Shown here piece after piece: positions 47,407-55,863 of a DNA stretch of 64,000 nt. This DNA comes from Marinibium conchae (lineage in GTDB: Bacteria > Pseudomonadota > Gammaproteobacteria > Enterobacterales > Alteromonadaceae), in the NCBI RefSeq assembly GCF_015595035.1, contig NZ_JADNRN010000001.1, forward strand, positions 1,426,001-1,490,000, written 5' to 3'. The position numbers and the translations under genes are program-made. How positions within the stretch are numbered: the stretch's first letter is position 1; each line of letters begins with the position of its first letter. The notes under the pieces are model-generated. The model worked only from the letters and a program-made list of their open reading frames with translations. It had not been told where the DNA came from and searched no databases.

Positions 47407-49782
47407 CTAGCCGTGCTTCTCAGCAAGATATAACCAAGTTTCTACGACGGTATCAGGGTTTAACGATACTGAATCGATGCCCTGCTCAACCAACCAAGCG
47501 GCAAAATCTTCGTGATCCGAAGGCCCTTGCCCACAGATACCAACGTACTTACCTCTTGCTTTGGCAGCTTTTATCGCCATAGCCAACAGTGCTTTTACAG
47601 CATCATTTCTCTCGTCGAACAAATGCGCAATTAAACCTGAATCACGGTCAAGACCGAGTGTTAGCTGAGTTAAATCATTCGAACCAATTGAGAATCCGTC
47701 AAAGATATCTAGGAACTGATCGGCCAGTAAAGCGTTCGAGGGAAGTTCACACATCATAATAACGCGCAAGCCATTCTCACCTTTTACCAAGCCTTGCTCC
47801 GCAAGTAGCTCAATGACTCTTTGACCTTCTTCTAAAGTACGAACGAATGGGATCATAATTTCGACATTAGTTAAGCCCATATCATTACGAACACGTTTTA
47901 TAGCTTCGCACTCTAGCGCAAAACAATCCCTAAAATCTTCAGAGATATAACGACTAGCACCACGGAAACCAAGCATCGGATTTTCTTCATCTGGCTCATA
48001 TTGATACCCGCCTACCAAGTTAAAGTATTCGTTGGACTTGAAGTCAGACATGCGAACGATGACTTTTTTCGGAGAGAAAGCTGCACCAATAGTAGAGATA
48101 CCTTCAACCAGTTTTTCAATGTAAAACTCAGTTGGTGAGGCATACCCGGCGATCATCTCAGAAATTTCTTCCTTTAACTCGCCAGGCTGGTCGTCGAAAT
48201 TCAACAGTGCTTTAGGATGCACGCCAATCATCCGATTAATAATAAATTCTAGGCGAGCAAGACCAACACCTTCGTGTGGCAATCTAGCAAAATCGAAAGC
48301 TCTGTCTGGATTACCTACGTTCATCATAATGTCGAGCGGTAAATCGGGCATAGAATCGATACGCGAGGTAATAACCTCAAAATCAAGCTCTTGGCTGTAA
48401 ATGTACCCGGTATCTCCCTCTGCACAGCTTACGGTGATTGAGTCACCCGCTTGGATGCTATCAGTTGCGTTACCACACCCTACAACCGCTGGTATGCCCA
48501 TTTCACGTGCAATAATCGCTGCATGGCATGTTCTTCCGCCTCGATTGGTGACAATCGCAGACGCTTTTTTCATAATTGGTTCCCAGTCTGGGTCCGTCAT
48601 GTCTGTTACCAAGACATCACCCACTTCAATCATGTCCATCTCAGCAATAGAGCCAAGCACTTTAGCCTTGCCTGCACCAATCTTGTGGCCTATCGCGCGC
48701 CCTTCACAAACGACTTTCGTAGCGTCACCTTTCAGTTGGAAGCGCTCAATTACTTGCATATCTTCACGACTGCGAACTGTTTCAGGGCGAGCTTGAACGA
48801 TATAAAGTTTACCGTCAGCACCGTCTTTTGCCCATTCAATATCCATTGGACGCTTGTAGTGTTGCTCAATGATCTGCGCTTGTTTTGCTAGCTCCATCAC
48901 TTCATCGTCAGTTAACGAGAAGCGCATACTGTCAGTTTTTTCGATGTCGACAATATCAACCTGCTTGCCATGGGCGAGGTCGTCGGAATAAATCATCTTA
49001 ACCAGCTTACTGCCGAGGTTTCGTCTTACAATCGCAGGTTTGCCCGCTGCAAGAGTTGGTTTATGTACGTAAAATTCATCTGGATTAACTGCGCCTTGAA
49101 CAACCATTTCGCCTAAACCGAAAGAACTTGTTACAAACACCACGTCTTCGAATCCCGACTCTGTATCGATGGTAAACATCACGCCAGAAGATGCGATATC
49201 ACTTCTCACCATGCGCTGAATACCGGCAGATAAAGCAACGCCTTTATGGTCATAACCTTGGTGAACGCGATAAGAAATAGCTCTATCGTTAAACAATGAC
49301 GCGTAAACGTGTTTTATCGCGACAAGGACTGATTCATAACCCTTTACATTCAGGAATGTTTCTTGCTGACCAGCAAAACTAGCATCCGGCATATCTTCAG
49401 CAGTTGCAGATGACCTGACAGCAAAAGACGCTTGCTCACCTGCATCACCTTGCAGTGTTGTAAAAGCAGATTTTATTTCGTCTTCCAAGGTTTTTTGAAA
49501 TGGCGTATCGAGTATCCATTGACGAATGTTCTTGCCGGCCTCGGCCAGAGCGTTAACATCGTCTACGTCGAGAGCGTCCAATACTTCATGTATTTTGGCT
49601 TCTACTCCACTTTGTTCTAAGAATTGATTAAATGCATATGATGTTGTCGCAAATCCACCTGGAACTTGTACTCCTGCATTTGACAGGTTAGATATCATTT
49701 CCCCTAACGATGCGTTTTTACCACCCACACGGTTTACATCATCCATGCCCAACTCTTGATACCATAGTACGTATTCTTGCAC
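47407..49782 (-). CDS. ppsA: Phosphoenolpyruvate synthase
   Basis: Makes phosphoenolpyruvate, AMP and phosphate from pyruvate and ATP, for gluconeogenesis. The 791-residue product has the N-terminal ATP-grasp nucleotide-binding domain ([32 protein letters not shown]), the phosphohistidine swivel domain ([24 protein letters not shown]) and the PEP/pyruvate barrel ([19 protein letters not shown]). The start is GTG at 49782 with GGAGG eight bases upstream. It is divergent from its regulator ppsR across a 200-bp region; PpsR acts by reversible phosphorylation of the swivel-domain threonine. Confidence 0.98.
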   Translation of the reverse strand: MQEYVLWYQELGMDDVNRVGGKNASLGEMISNLSNAGVQVPGGFATTSYAFNQFLEQSGVEAKIHEVLDALDVDDVNALAEAGKNIRQWILDTPFQKTLEDEIKSAFTTLQGDAGEQASFAVRSSATAEDMPDASFAGQQETFLNVKGYESVLVAIKHVYASLFNDRAISYRVHQGYDHKGVALSAGIQRMVRSDIASSGVMFTIDTESGFEDVVFVTSSFGLGEMVVQGAVNPDEFYVHKPTLAAGKPAIVRRNLGSKLVKMIYSDDLAHGKQVDIVDIEKTDSMRFSLTDDEVMELAKQAQIIEQHYKRPMDIEWAKDGADGKLYIVQARPETVRSREDMQVIERFQLKGDATKVVCEGRAIGHKIGAGKAKVLGSIAEMDMIEVGDVLVTDMTDPDWEPIMKKASAIVTNRGGRTCHAAIIAREMGIPAVVGCGNATDSIQAGDSITVSCAEGDTGYIYSQELDFEVITSRIDSMPDLPLDIMMNVGNPDRAFDFARLPHEGVGLARLEFIINRMIGVHPKALLNFDDQPGELKEEISEMIAGYASPTEFYIEKLVEGISTIGAAFSPKKVIVRMSDFKSNEYFNLVGGYQYEPDEENPMLGFRGASRYISEDFRDCFALECEAIKRVRNDMGLTNVEIMIPFVRTLEEGQRVIELLAEQGLVKGENGLRVIMMCELPSNALLADQFLDIFDGFSIGSNDLTQLTLGLDRDSGLIAHLFDERNDAVKALLAMAIKAAKARGKYVGICGQGPSDHEDFAAWLVEQGIDSVSLNPDTVVETWLYLAEKHG

Positions 49783-49982
49783 TGCTAAAGCCTCCAGCTC
49801 ATTTATTTGCCGATAAGATTTGTCACTTTGTGTTGTAACAAGGTATGTTAATTTTCAAGCCAAGCTTCAAAACCTTAAATAACAGTTTACTTTGCTCAGG
49901 CGAGATTCTAAATTGAGCGCTACATGAAAGTAAAATTTTATTTTTTTTCGTAAGAAACTTACAACAATGTTAAGGAGATGTT
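49783..49982. promoter_or_regulatory. ppsA-ppsR divergent promoter region
   Basis: 200 bp of AT-rich DNA carrying both start signals. GTAAG-AAA-CTTAC, a small inverted repeat, lies at 49950-49962, and AGGAG lies ahead of the ppsR GTG. I see no clear match to the Cra operator known upstream of enteric ppsA. Confidence 0.4.
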
Positions 49983-50795
49983 GTGCGCGCTGCTTTTTAT
50001 ATTTCTGATGGTACAGCCATTACCGCTGAAGTTTTTGGACATGCTTTGCTTTCATTATTCCCCGTAGAATTCCAACATATTACGATTCCTTTTGTTGAAA
50101 CCGAACAACATGCACAAGAAGTGTTGGATCAGATAAAGCAGCATTTTGATGAAACGAATGAACGACCTTTGGTTTTTTATACCATGGTTAACAGCGAAAT
50201 TCGAAATCTGATGAGTCATTCTGTTGGTATAAATTATAATTTTTTAGATCAATTTGTGGCACCGCTCGAAAAGATCATTGGGGTACCGTCGAAACCGGAG
50301 AAACATCGAACCCATAGTATCCATGAGAAGACGTATGACATTCGGATTGAAGCCGTAAACTATGCTTTAGCAAATGATGACGGCAGCAACCTAAAAGACT
50401 ATCACGAAGCCGATATAATTCTTGTAGGCGTCTCGCGTTCTGGAAAAACACCCACTAGCTTATATCTGGCATTACAATACGGTATAAAAGCAGCGAACTA
50501 CCCTTTTACAGAAGATGATATGGGAGACATTCTAAAACTTCCATCAACACTCAAGCGTTTTAAGAAGAAGCTTTTTGGTCTTACTATTGAGGCTAATCGT
50601 TTGCATCAAATTCGTTCAGAACGCAAAGCCAACAGTCGTTATGCATCAATGCAGCAATGTCGAATGGAGCTACGTGAAGTCGAAAACCTATATAGAAAGG
50701 AAAAAATCCCCTTTCTCAATAGCACTAAATTTTCAATAGAGGAGATATCTGCGAAAATACTAGCTACCACTGGATTGCAACGCAGAAAATACTAG
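49983..50795 (+). CDS. ppsR: PEP synthase regulatory kinase/phosphorylase
   Basis: Bifunctional DUF299-family enzyme (270 aa) that inactivates PpsA with ADP as phosphate donor and reactivates it with phosphate. It starts (V)RAAFYISDGTAITAEVFGHALL with a GTG preceded by AGGAG, and carries the P-loop GVSRSGKT (149-156) followed by PTSLYLALQYGIKAANYPF. The genomic pairing with ppsA, back to back, makes the substrate assignment (PpsA rather than pyruvate phosphate dikinase) strong. Its stop overlaps the convergent ratB by 4 bp. Confidence 0.96.
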   Translation: MRAAFYISDGTAITAEVFGHALLSLFPVEFQHITIPFVETEQHAQEVLDQIKQHFDETNERPLVFYTMVNSEIRNLMSHSVGINYNFLDQFVAPLEKIIGVPSKPEKHRTHSIHEKTYDIRIEAVNYALANDDGSNLKDYHEADIILVGVSRSGKTPTSLYLALQYGIKAANYPFTEDDMGDILKLPSTLKRFKKKLFGLTIEANRLHQIRSERKANSRYASMQQCRMELREVENLYRKEKIPFLNSTKFSIEEISAKILATTGLQRRKY

Positions 50796-51169
50796 TTTTT
50801 GGAAGTGTCGTTGATGCTCGCTTTTTTGGGTCTAGTTGATTTTGCGTTAGAGGGCCTTCCGCCTGTTACTTTATCGGCACGCCCCTCTTCTTTGGCCTTT
50901 TCAGCACGCCGTTTCCTAACCTCTTTCGGGTCTGCAATTAATGGGCGATATATTTCTATTCTATCCCCATCTGAAAGCACTTGTGACAGTTTACAGCTAC
51001 GGTTCCACACTCCTACTTTACTTTTTTCAATATCAATAGAGTAGATTGATAATATCCCGGATTGCTGTATCGCTTTCTCAACGGTGGTGCCCTCGTCGAC
51101 GGAGAGAGACAATAGCGTTTGTTTCTCTGGTAGCCCATAAACTACTTCAATATCAATAACTGTAGACAC
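50792..51169 (-). CDS. ratB: RnfH/RatB family ubiquitin-like protein
   Basis: A 125-residue protein with a beta-grasp domain in residues 1-88 (VIDIEVVYGLPEKQTLLSL, then GDRIEIYRPLIADPKEVRKRRAEKAK) and a basic, disordered tail. The family is known as RnfH, RatB or UPF0125, of unclear function. Start is GTG, overlapping the ratA stop (TAGTG), so the two are translated together. The 3' end overlaps ppsR by 4 bp. Confidence 0.93.
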   Translation of the reverse strand: MSTVIDIEVVYGLPEKQTLLSLSVDEGTTVEKAIQQSGILSIYSIDIEKSKVGVWNRSCKLSQVLSDGDRIEIYRPLIADPKEVRKRRAEKAKEEGRADKVTGGRPSNAKSTRPKKASINDTSKN

Positions 51170-51600
51170 TATCCGTAAACCTCTTTGGCACGCTGACTAA
51201 ATGCATTTACCATGTTGTTTGCTAAGGCGTTAAAAATTTTGCCAAAGGCTAACTCCATTAACTTATTGGAAAACACAAAATTGAGCTTTAATTCTATCTT
51301 GCAGGCATCGTCTGACAAGGGGGTGAATGTCCAACCGCCAGTTAGCGATTTAAAAGGACCGTCGGATAAGTCCATGACTATTTTTGCATTTTTAATCAGG
51401 GTATTCTTGGTTGTCAGTGTTTGACGAACACCCGCTTTCGACAAGACCATAGACGCAAGCATATGTTCGTCGCTTTGCTCTAATACCGTGCTTTTTTCAC
51501 AACCAGGAAGAAAGTCTTCATAGGCGTTAACGTCGTTAACTAAAGCAAACATTTGTTCTGTGCTATAGGCAACTAATGCATTTCTTTCAATACTGGGCAT
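51169..51600 (-). CDS. ratA: RatA/Coq10-type START-domain protein
   Basis: A 143-residue SRPBCC (COQ10/START) protein: IERNALVAYSTEQMFALVNDVNAYEDFLPGC at the start and LNFVFSNKLMELAFGKIFNALANNMVNAFSQRA at the end. In E. coli RatA blocks 70S association when overproduced; relatives bind ubiquinone as in Coq10. Which role applies here is open. It is the first of the ratA-ratB pair and diverges from smpB, the enterobacterial arrangement. Confidence 0.95.
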   Translation of the reverse strand: MPSIERNALVAYSTEQMFALVNDVNAYEDFLPGCEKSTVLEQSDEHMLASMVLSKAGVRQTLTTKNTLIKNAKIVMDLSDGPFKSLTGGWTFTPLSDDACKIELKLNFVFSNKLMELAFGKIFNALANNMVNAFSQRAKEVYG

Positions 51601-51714
51601 TGTTTACTAAACCGGCTAATAAATTGTCCATAGTTTATCATTGAAAACAAAGAAATACAGAAGGAAAATGTAAGTTGTTCAAGACAAATTCAAATGGCCT
51701 GATATAATGGCAAC

Positions 51715-52185
51715 ATGAAAAAATCTCAAAATAACAATAATACAATCGCGTTGAACAAACGTGCAAAGCATGAATTTCATTTTATCGATAAATTTGAAGC
51801 TGGCCTTCAGCTTCAAGGTTGGGAAGTAAAAAGTATTCGTGCCGGTAAAGCTAACATCACCGACAGTTATGTTTTTATCAAAGACGGCGAAGCTTATGTG
51901 AGTAACATTAACATAATGCCATTAAATCAAGCGTCAACTCATGTTATCAGTGATCCTACCCGTGTACGTAAGCTGCTTCTGAAAAAGCGAGAAATAGAGG
52001 AACTAATGGGTGGTCTTGACAGAAAAGGGCTTACCATAGTGGCAACAGCCATGTACTGGAAGGCCTGTTGGGTAAAACTTGAAATTCAGCTTGCTAAAGG
52101 TAAGCAGGAACATGACAAACGTGACGCCGTGAAAGACAGAGACTGGGCTCGCACCAAAGAGCGCATGATGAAGCACAGCGCTTAA
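51715..52185 (+). CDS. smpB: SsrA-binding protein SmpB
   Basis: Binds tmRNA and places it in the empty ribosomal A site for trans-translation. The 156-residue product has [41 protein letters not shown] and the basic C-terminal tail [17 protein letters not shown], all needed in E. coli. A hairpin (52188-52208) follows the stop. Its RNA partner ssrA lies about 2.3 kb downstream. Confidence 0.98.
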   Translation: MKKSQNNNNTIALNKRAKHEFHFIDKFEAGLQLQGWEVKSIRAGKANITDSYVFIKDGEAYVSNINIMPLNQASTHVISDPTRVRKLLLKKREIEELMGGLDRKGLTIVATAMYWKACWVKLEIQLAKGKQEHDKRDAVKDRDWARTKERMMKHSA

Positions 52186-52187
52186 AC

Positions 52188-52208
52188 AGCCAACAGCTTA
52201 TGTTGGCT
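52188..52208 (+). terminator. Hairpin after smpB, weak terminator
   Basis: Perfect 8-bp inverted repeat AGCCAACA / TGTTGGCT with a 5-base loop, 2 bases beyond the smpB stop. It lacks a good T tract, so termination efficiency is uncertain. Confidence 0.45.
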
Positions 52209-52241
52209 CAACGTTTATTAATACGGTTATTGCCCTAATCA

Positions 52242-52970
52242 TCAAAAGGATTTATTAAACCGTAAACCAAGATTGTGGTCGCGTGTGCCGTTGCTGACAC
52301 CTGCTAAATACCTAAACTCATACTTCATGCCACCTATTGTGCCGCCTATCATAGGCCCAATTTGATGGCTTTGACTATTGAATGAACCAAACTCACCAAT
52401 GGTGCCGTAGTCGTTAAACATTTCCATACCGATTGTTAAGCCATTTCCGATTTTTTTACTTACACCAAAACGCGTTTCTAATGCCGTGCCATCATCTGCA
52501 TTGTCGCTGCCAAACTGCCACGCGCTGATAATGATTCCACGTAGCCGAATTCCATTCGAAAGATCCCATTGATTCGTCCAGTTTACAGCAAACTCTTCGG
52601 GGCTATCGCTGCGCCTTGCCCTAATATCGAAGCGTAAACCACTCGACCACATGCCATCTACTTCTTTCTTTTTAAAGTTGTAGAGCATTTCAGCACGAAT
52701 GTATTCAAATTGAAGGTCACCGCGGTCGCGATATTGAAGTATAACTCGGCCACGAAACTCATCATTAAACGCATGTTGATAATGAGCTCGATATGCCCAA
52801 TTATCCACTTGCCCGTCTTCGTCACTAGGCGAGAGTGCAATTCTTAGTTGGCTACTCTTTTCACCCGCTTTCACACTAGGACCATGCACACCTGAGGTAT
52901 TTGATGCCATACTCCCTGCAGATAGACCAAGTAGCAGCACGCCTAATACATATGTCGAAAACCTTTGCAA
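52242..52970 (-). CDS. Outer-membrane beta-barrel protein of unknown function
   Basis: A 242-residue secreted protein. Signal peptide of about 22 residues (LGVLLLGLSAGSMAS) is followed by alternating hydrophobic and polar stretches (LRIALSPS, RGRVILQYRDRG, SSGLRFDIRARR, LRGIIISAWQFG, EFRYLAGVSN) that look like beta-strands, and the chain ends LRFNKSF; a terminal Phe is the usual Bam-recognition signal. I do not recognise a named family. The start appears to be TTG at 52970 with GAGGG seven bases upstream. It is convergent with smpB. Confidence 0.7.
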   Translation of the reverse strand: MQRFSTYVLGVLLLGLSAGSMASNTSGVHGPSVKAGEKSSQLRIALSPSDEDGQVDNWAYRAHYQHAFNDEFRGRVILQYRDRGDLQFEYIRAEMLYNFKKKEVDGMWSSGLRFDIRARRSDSPEEFAVNWTNQWDLSNGIRLRGIIISAWQFGSDNADDGTALETRFGVSKKIGNGLTIGMEMFNDYGTIGEFGSFNSQSHQIGPMIGGTIGGMKYEFRYLAGVSNGTRDHNLGLRFNKSF

Positions 52971-53093
52971 TTGAATACCCTCTTTTAAATAAACAATGTA
53001 AAGCTACCTAACCCACAGTGTAGACTGAATGCTTGGCTCTGCAGCTATAATTCGCAATGGTATAATATGCTTACCAGCACCATATAGATTACT

Positions 53094-54323
53094 TTAATTA
53101 TCAATATATTGTTTTCTATAACGTTTTGTTAAGGATGCTTTTCTCAATTGGTCTAACAGTAAACTCACAAATGCAAACGATCCTCTAGACGTTTTTAAGC
53201 CATTACCTAAACGCCTTAATTGTCGCTTAACTAAAGCCATATTTGCCAATCCCGCTAGCGTTTTGTCTTTCCACTGCGTCGCCGGAATAAATCCTTCGTA
53301 GTGTTCATCTACTTGCCATTTGTTTACCAAAGCAGGGTCGTAGGCAAGTGCGGAAGCAATTCCTACAAGTTCCATACCACTACTTACTACTTCATTAGCA
53401 ACCGACAAACGTTTTATGCCCCCAGTAGTCATTATTGGTCTTGTTGAGAATTGCGCAATTTGCTTTGCAAAGGCTAAAAAATATGCCTCTCGAGCAAGTG
53501 TTCTCTCGTCTCCACTTTTACCCTGCATTGCAGGTGCTTCGTACGAGCCACCTGATAGTTCAATAAAATCAACGTTTGTTTCATTAAGTCTCTTTACAAC
53601 CTCAATTGCATCATCAACATCAAAGCCGCCCCGTTGAAAATCAGCCGAGTTGAGCTTGATGCCAACAATGAAATCATCACCACATGCTTTTCTCACGCCA
53701 TAAAACACGTCGAACAATAGTTTAGAGCGACCAGCAATATCACCGCCCCACTCGTCTGTGCGTTTGTTAGTATTTGGAGATAAAAATTGACTAATTAAAT
53801 AACCGTGGGCAGCATGAATTTGAACACCATCGAAGCCTGCCTTTTTTGCATTAAGTGCCGTGTCGCAAAAACGTTGTACGAGGTCACATATTTCATCTGT
53901 AGCCATGGCTCGAGGCGCTTCGAATAAAGCATTGTGTTTCCCCATATTAAGCGCAACATTTGATGGGGCGAGTACTTTCCCACCCATGCTTTTAAAGACC
54001 TGACGGCCAGGGTGATTTATTTGCATAATAACGTTAGTGTCGTTTTGTTTTGCGCACGTTGCCCACTCAGAAAAAGAGCTCAAGTCTGTGTTTTTTTCAA
54101 GCACAACACCACCAGGACCGGTCATAGCCAATCTATCAACCATAACATTGCCGGTTATAATCAAGCCAACGCCTCCACTCGCCCAACTCGCATACAGATT
54201 CTTTAATGCGGTGCCCGGTAATTGATTTGGCTCGGCCATGTTTTCTTCCATGGCTGCTTTTACAAAACGGTTTTTTAATAGAGCGCCGTTCGGCAGTGTG
54301 CAAGGCGTAAATACTCTCATCAT
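53094..54323 (-). CDS. NADH:flavin oxidoreductase (Old Yellow Enzyme family)
   Basis: FMN-dependent ene-reductase-type TIM barrel, 409 aa. Family marks are LKNRFVKAAM at the start, IMQINHPGRQ, GVQIHAAHGYLISQFLSPNTN (His pair that binds substrate), the GIKLNSADFQRGG strand, and RPIMTTGGI near the C-terminus (phosphate of FMN). There is no C-terminal Fe-S/FAD extension, so this is the short class. Substrate is unknown; relatives reduce activated alkenes. Tandem ATGs at 54323 and 54320 are both possible starts. Confidence 0.92.
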   Translation of the reverse strand: MMRVFTPCTLPNGALLKNRFVKAAMEENMAEPNQLPGTALKNLYASWASGGVGLIITGNVMVDRLAMTGPGGVVLEKNTDLSSFSEWATCAKQNDTNVIMQINHPGRQVFKSMGGKVLAPSNVALNMGKHNALFEAPRAMATDEICDLVQRFCDTALNAKKAGFDGVQIHAAHGYLISQFLSPNTNKRTDEWGGDIAGRSKLLFDVFYGVRKACGDDFIVGIKLNSADFQRGGFDVDDAIEVVKRLNETNVDFIELSGGSYEAPAMQGKSGDERTLAREAYFLAFAKQIAQFSTRPIMTTGGIKRLSVANEVVSSGMELVGIASALAYDPALVNKWQVDEHYEGFIPATQWKDKTLAGLANMALVKRQLRRLGNGLKTSRGSFAFVSLLLDQLRKASLTKRYRKQYIDN

Positions 54324-54494
54324 TACTACTTTAAATTCATTAATATCATTACTCTCTCATATTATGCAGTTTATTCAAGTTGCCCCTATTTATCGATACC
54401 TATAAGCAAAGGTTCATGAATCTCTCCGTCCTTAATTTTCTGGTAAAACTCGATGTTTATTTACTTTGAATATGCTATATTTGACGCTTATCTC

Positions 54495-54852
54495 GGGGCT
54501 GCTCTGGATTCGACAGGATTCAATGATGCTTGAGGTGCATGCAGAGGTGCGGTTGGCCTCTTTAAAAAGCCGCAAAAAAATAGTCGCAAACGACGAAAAC
54601 TACGCACTAGCAGCTTAATAACCTGTATAGGCCCTTCCACTCAAGCTTTGGTCACTAGCTGAGGTTCGGAAGGTCATACTAATGACCTAGCGAGGGATGC
54701 TTGTCTAAGGCTGAACCGCGAAATAGTATTAGGCCAGTCCGAAGGAACCCTGTTTGTCGGGGTCTGTAGGATTAAATAAATGACAAACTAAGCATGTAGT
54801 ACCAATGGTTGACGCTTTCTGGACGCGGGTTCAATTCCCGCCAGCTCCACCA
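54495..54852 (+). ncRNA. ssrA: Transfer-messenger RNA (tmRNA)
   Basis: Rescues stalled ribosomes together with SmpB. The tRNA-like ends pair (5' GGGGCTG, 3' CAGCTCCACCA), with TTCAATTCCCG in the T arm. The resume codon GCA at 54586 begins ANDENYALAA, the same tag as E. coli, followed by TAA TAA (54616-54621). Length about 358 nt is typical. Confidence 0.97.
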
Positions 54853-54861
54853 ATTAAACAA

Positions 54862-54885
54862 AAAAGACGCTATCGCGTCTTTTTT
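54862..54885 (+). terminator. Rho-independent terminator after ssrA
   Basis: AAAAGACGC / GCGTCTTTT stem with a short TATC loop, followed by a run of T (TTTTTTTGTG). It lies 10 bases past the tmRNA 3' end. Confidence 0.85.
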
Positions 54886-54973
54886 TGTGTGTAAAACTTA
54901 TTGATGTTTACCGCAGGGACTTTTTGCTTCTACTATAGCTGGCTTAGCTACGATCTGAATCTCAAAAACACAA

Positions 54974-55855
54974 TCACAAATCGTTCAACTGAAACCAAAG
55001 CTGAGGGTCTTTGTACTCTATTTCATCAGGAAAGTCGGGGTTCTCAAGCTCGAAGATCGCTTTGTCTTTCATGTTGGCTTGCTCAATATAATGTGCATAG
55101 TAGGAATAAAATAGCTCATTGAACTGACCATTAACAATAATCGCGTTCATCCCCTTGCGTATTCGTGCAAATAGTTCTTTATTGTTCGGAGCCAAATAGA
55201 ATAAATCGACAGCCTTATAGCGAAGCATAAGATGTCCTAAGGCACTGAAATCATAACCATCTGCCTTGTGGTATTCAATTTCATCTGCGACTTCATGCAG
55301 TCCTCGAGAGAAAAAATCGAAGCGGCCGTGATGTAGCATTTTAAATAATTGCTCGTAGTCAGACCCTAAAACCATAGCGTCAAAATTAGACTTCATCACT
55401 GCTAAGTCTTGCCAATCGGCACCAAAGGCTGTTCTGAATTTTTGTAAGTCCTGAAGACTTTCCACACTTTCAAAACGAGCGACGTCAGCTGTATTCACCA
55501 TTAGGAGCCTCCAGCCCAAGAGGCCTTTGCGCAATGGCACTTTAATCGCCAGAAATCTATCATTATTACTTGCAGTGGCAGGTAACCAGGCTATATCAAC
55601 TTGTCGATTCAATAAAGCTTGCTTGGTTCGTTTCTGATTAAAAGGGCCAACGGCTTTTAGAGCGCATTGACCGAAGTCTGCTTCAGTTGCTTTGAGAATT
55701 GCTTGTAGCAACTCCAAGGGATAATCGTTCCTCGTATCGATCTCTGACTGCTTAGCAGGATAGCTTATTTCGCAACTAGTATTTGCTCTACCTTGTGCTG
55801 ATGCTAGTAAAACAAAAAGAGTCAACACCAAGGCAAGTAGCTTATTCATGCTCAT
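54974..55855 (-). CDS. Periplasmic substrate-binding protein (family 3-like)
   Basis: A 293-residue secreted protein with a signal peptide (MNKLLALVLTLFVLLASAQG, cut near residue 26) and a two-lobe amino-acid-type solute-binding fold: DYPLELLQAILKATEADF, RQVDIAWLPATASN, LQKFRTAFGADW, GRFDFFSRGLHEVADEIEY and LFYLAPNNKELFARIRKGMNAI. No permease or ATPase is adjacent, so it is not part of a normal ABC transporter. Its frame overlaps the stop of the upstream PAS-GGDEF-EAL gene. ATG at 55855 has GAGAG upstream; a TTG at 55867 and an ATG at 55849 are alternatives. It probably reports ligand to the neighbouring sensor (inference). Confidence 0.85.
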   Translation of the reverse strand: MSMNKLLALVLTLFVLLASAQGRANTSCEISYPAKQSEIDTRNDYPLELLQAILKATEADFGQCALKAVGPFNQKRTKQALLNRQVDIAWLPATASNNDRFLAIKVPLRKGLLGWRLLMVNTADVARFESVESLQDLQKFRTAFGADWQDLAVMKSNFDAMVLGSDYEQLFKMLHHGRFDFFSRGLHEVADEIEYHKADGYDFSALGHLMLRYKAVDLFYLAPNNKELFARIRKGMNAIIVNGQFNELFYSYYAHYIEQANMKDKAIFELENPDFPDEIEYKDPQLWFQLNDL

Positions 55856-55863
55856 TATCACTC

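Noticed and set aside
47178-47426. 81-residue minus-strand frame after ppsA
   Set aside because: It overlaps the ppsA terminator, has no ribosome-binding site and shows no protein-like pattern.
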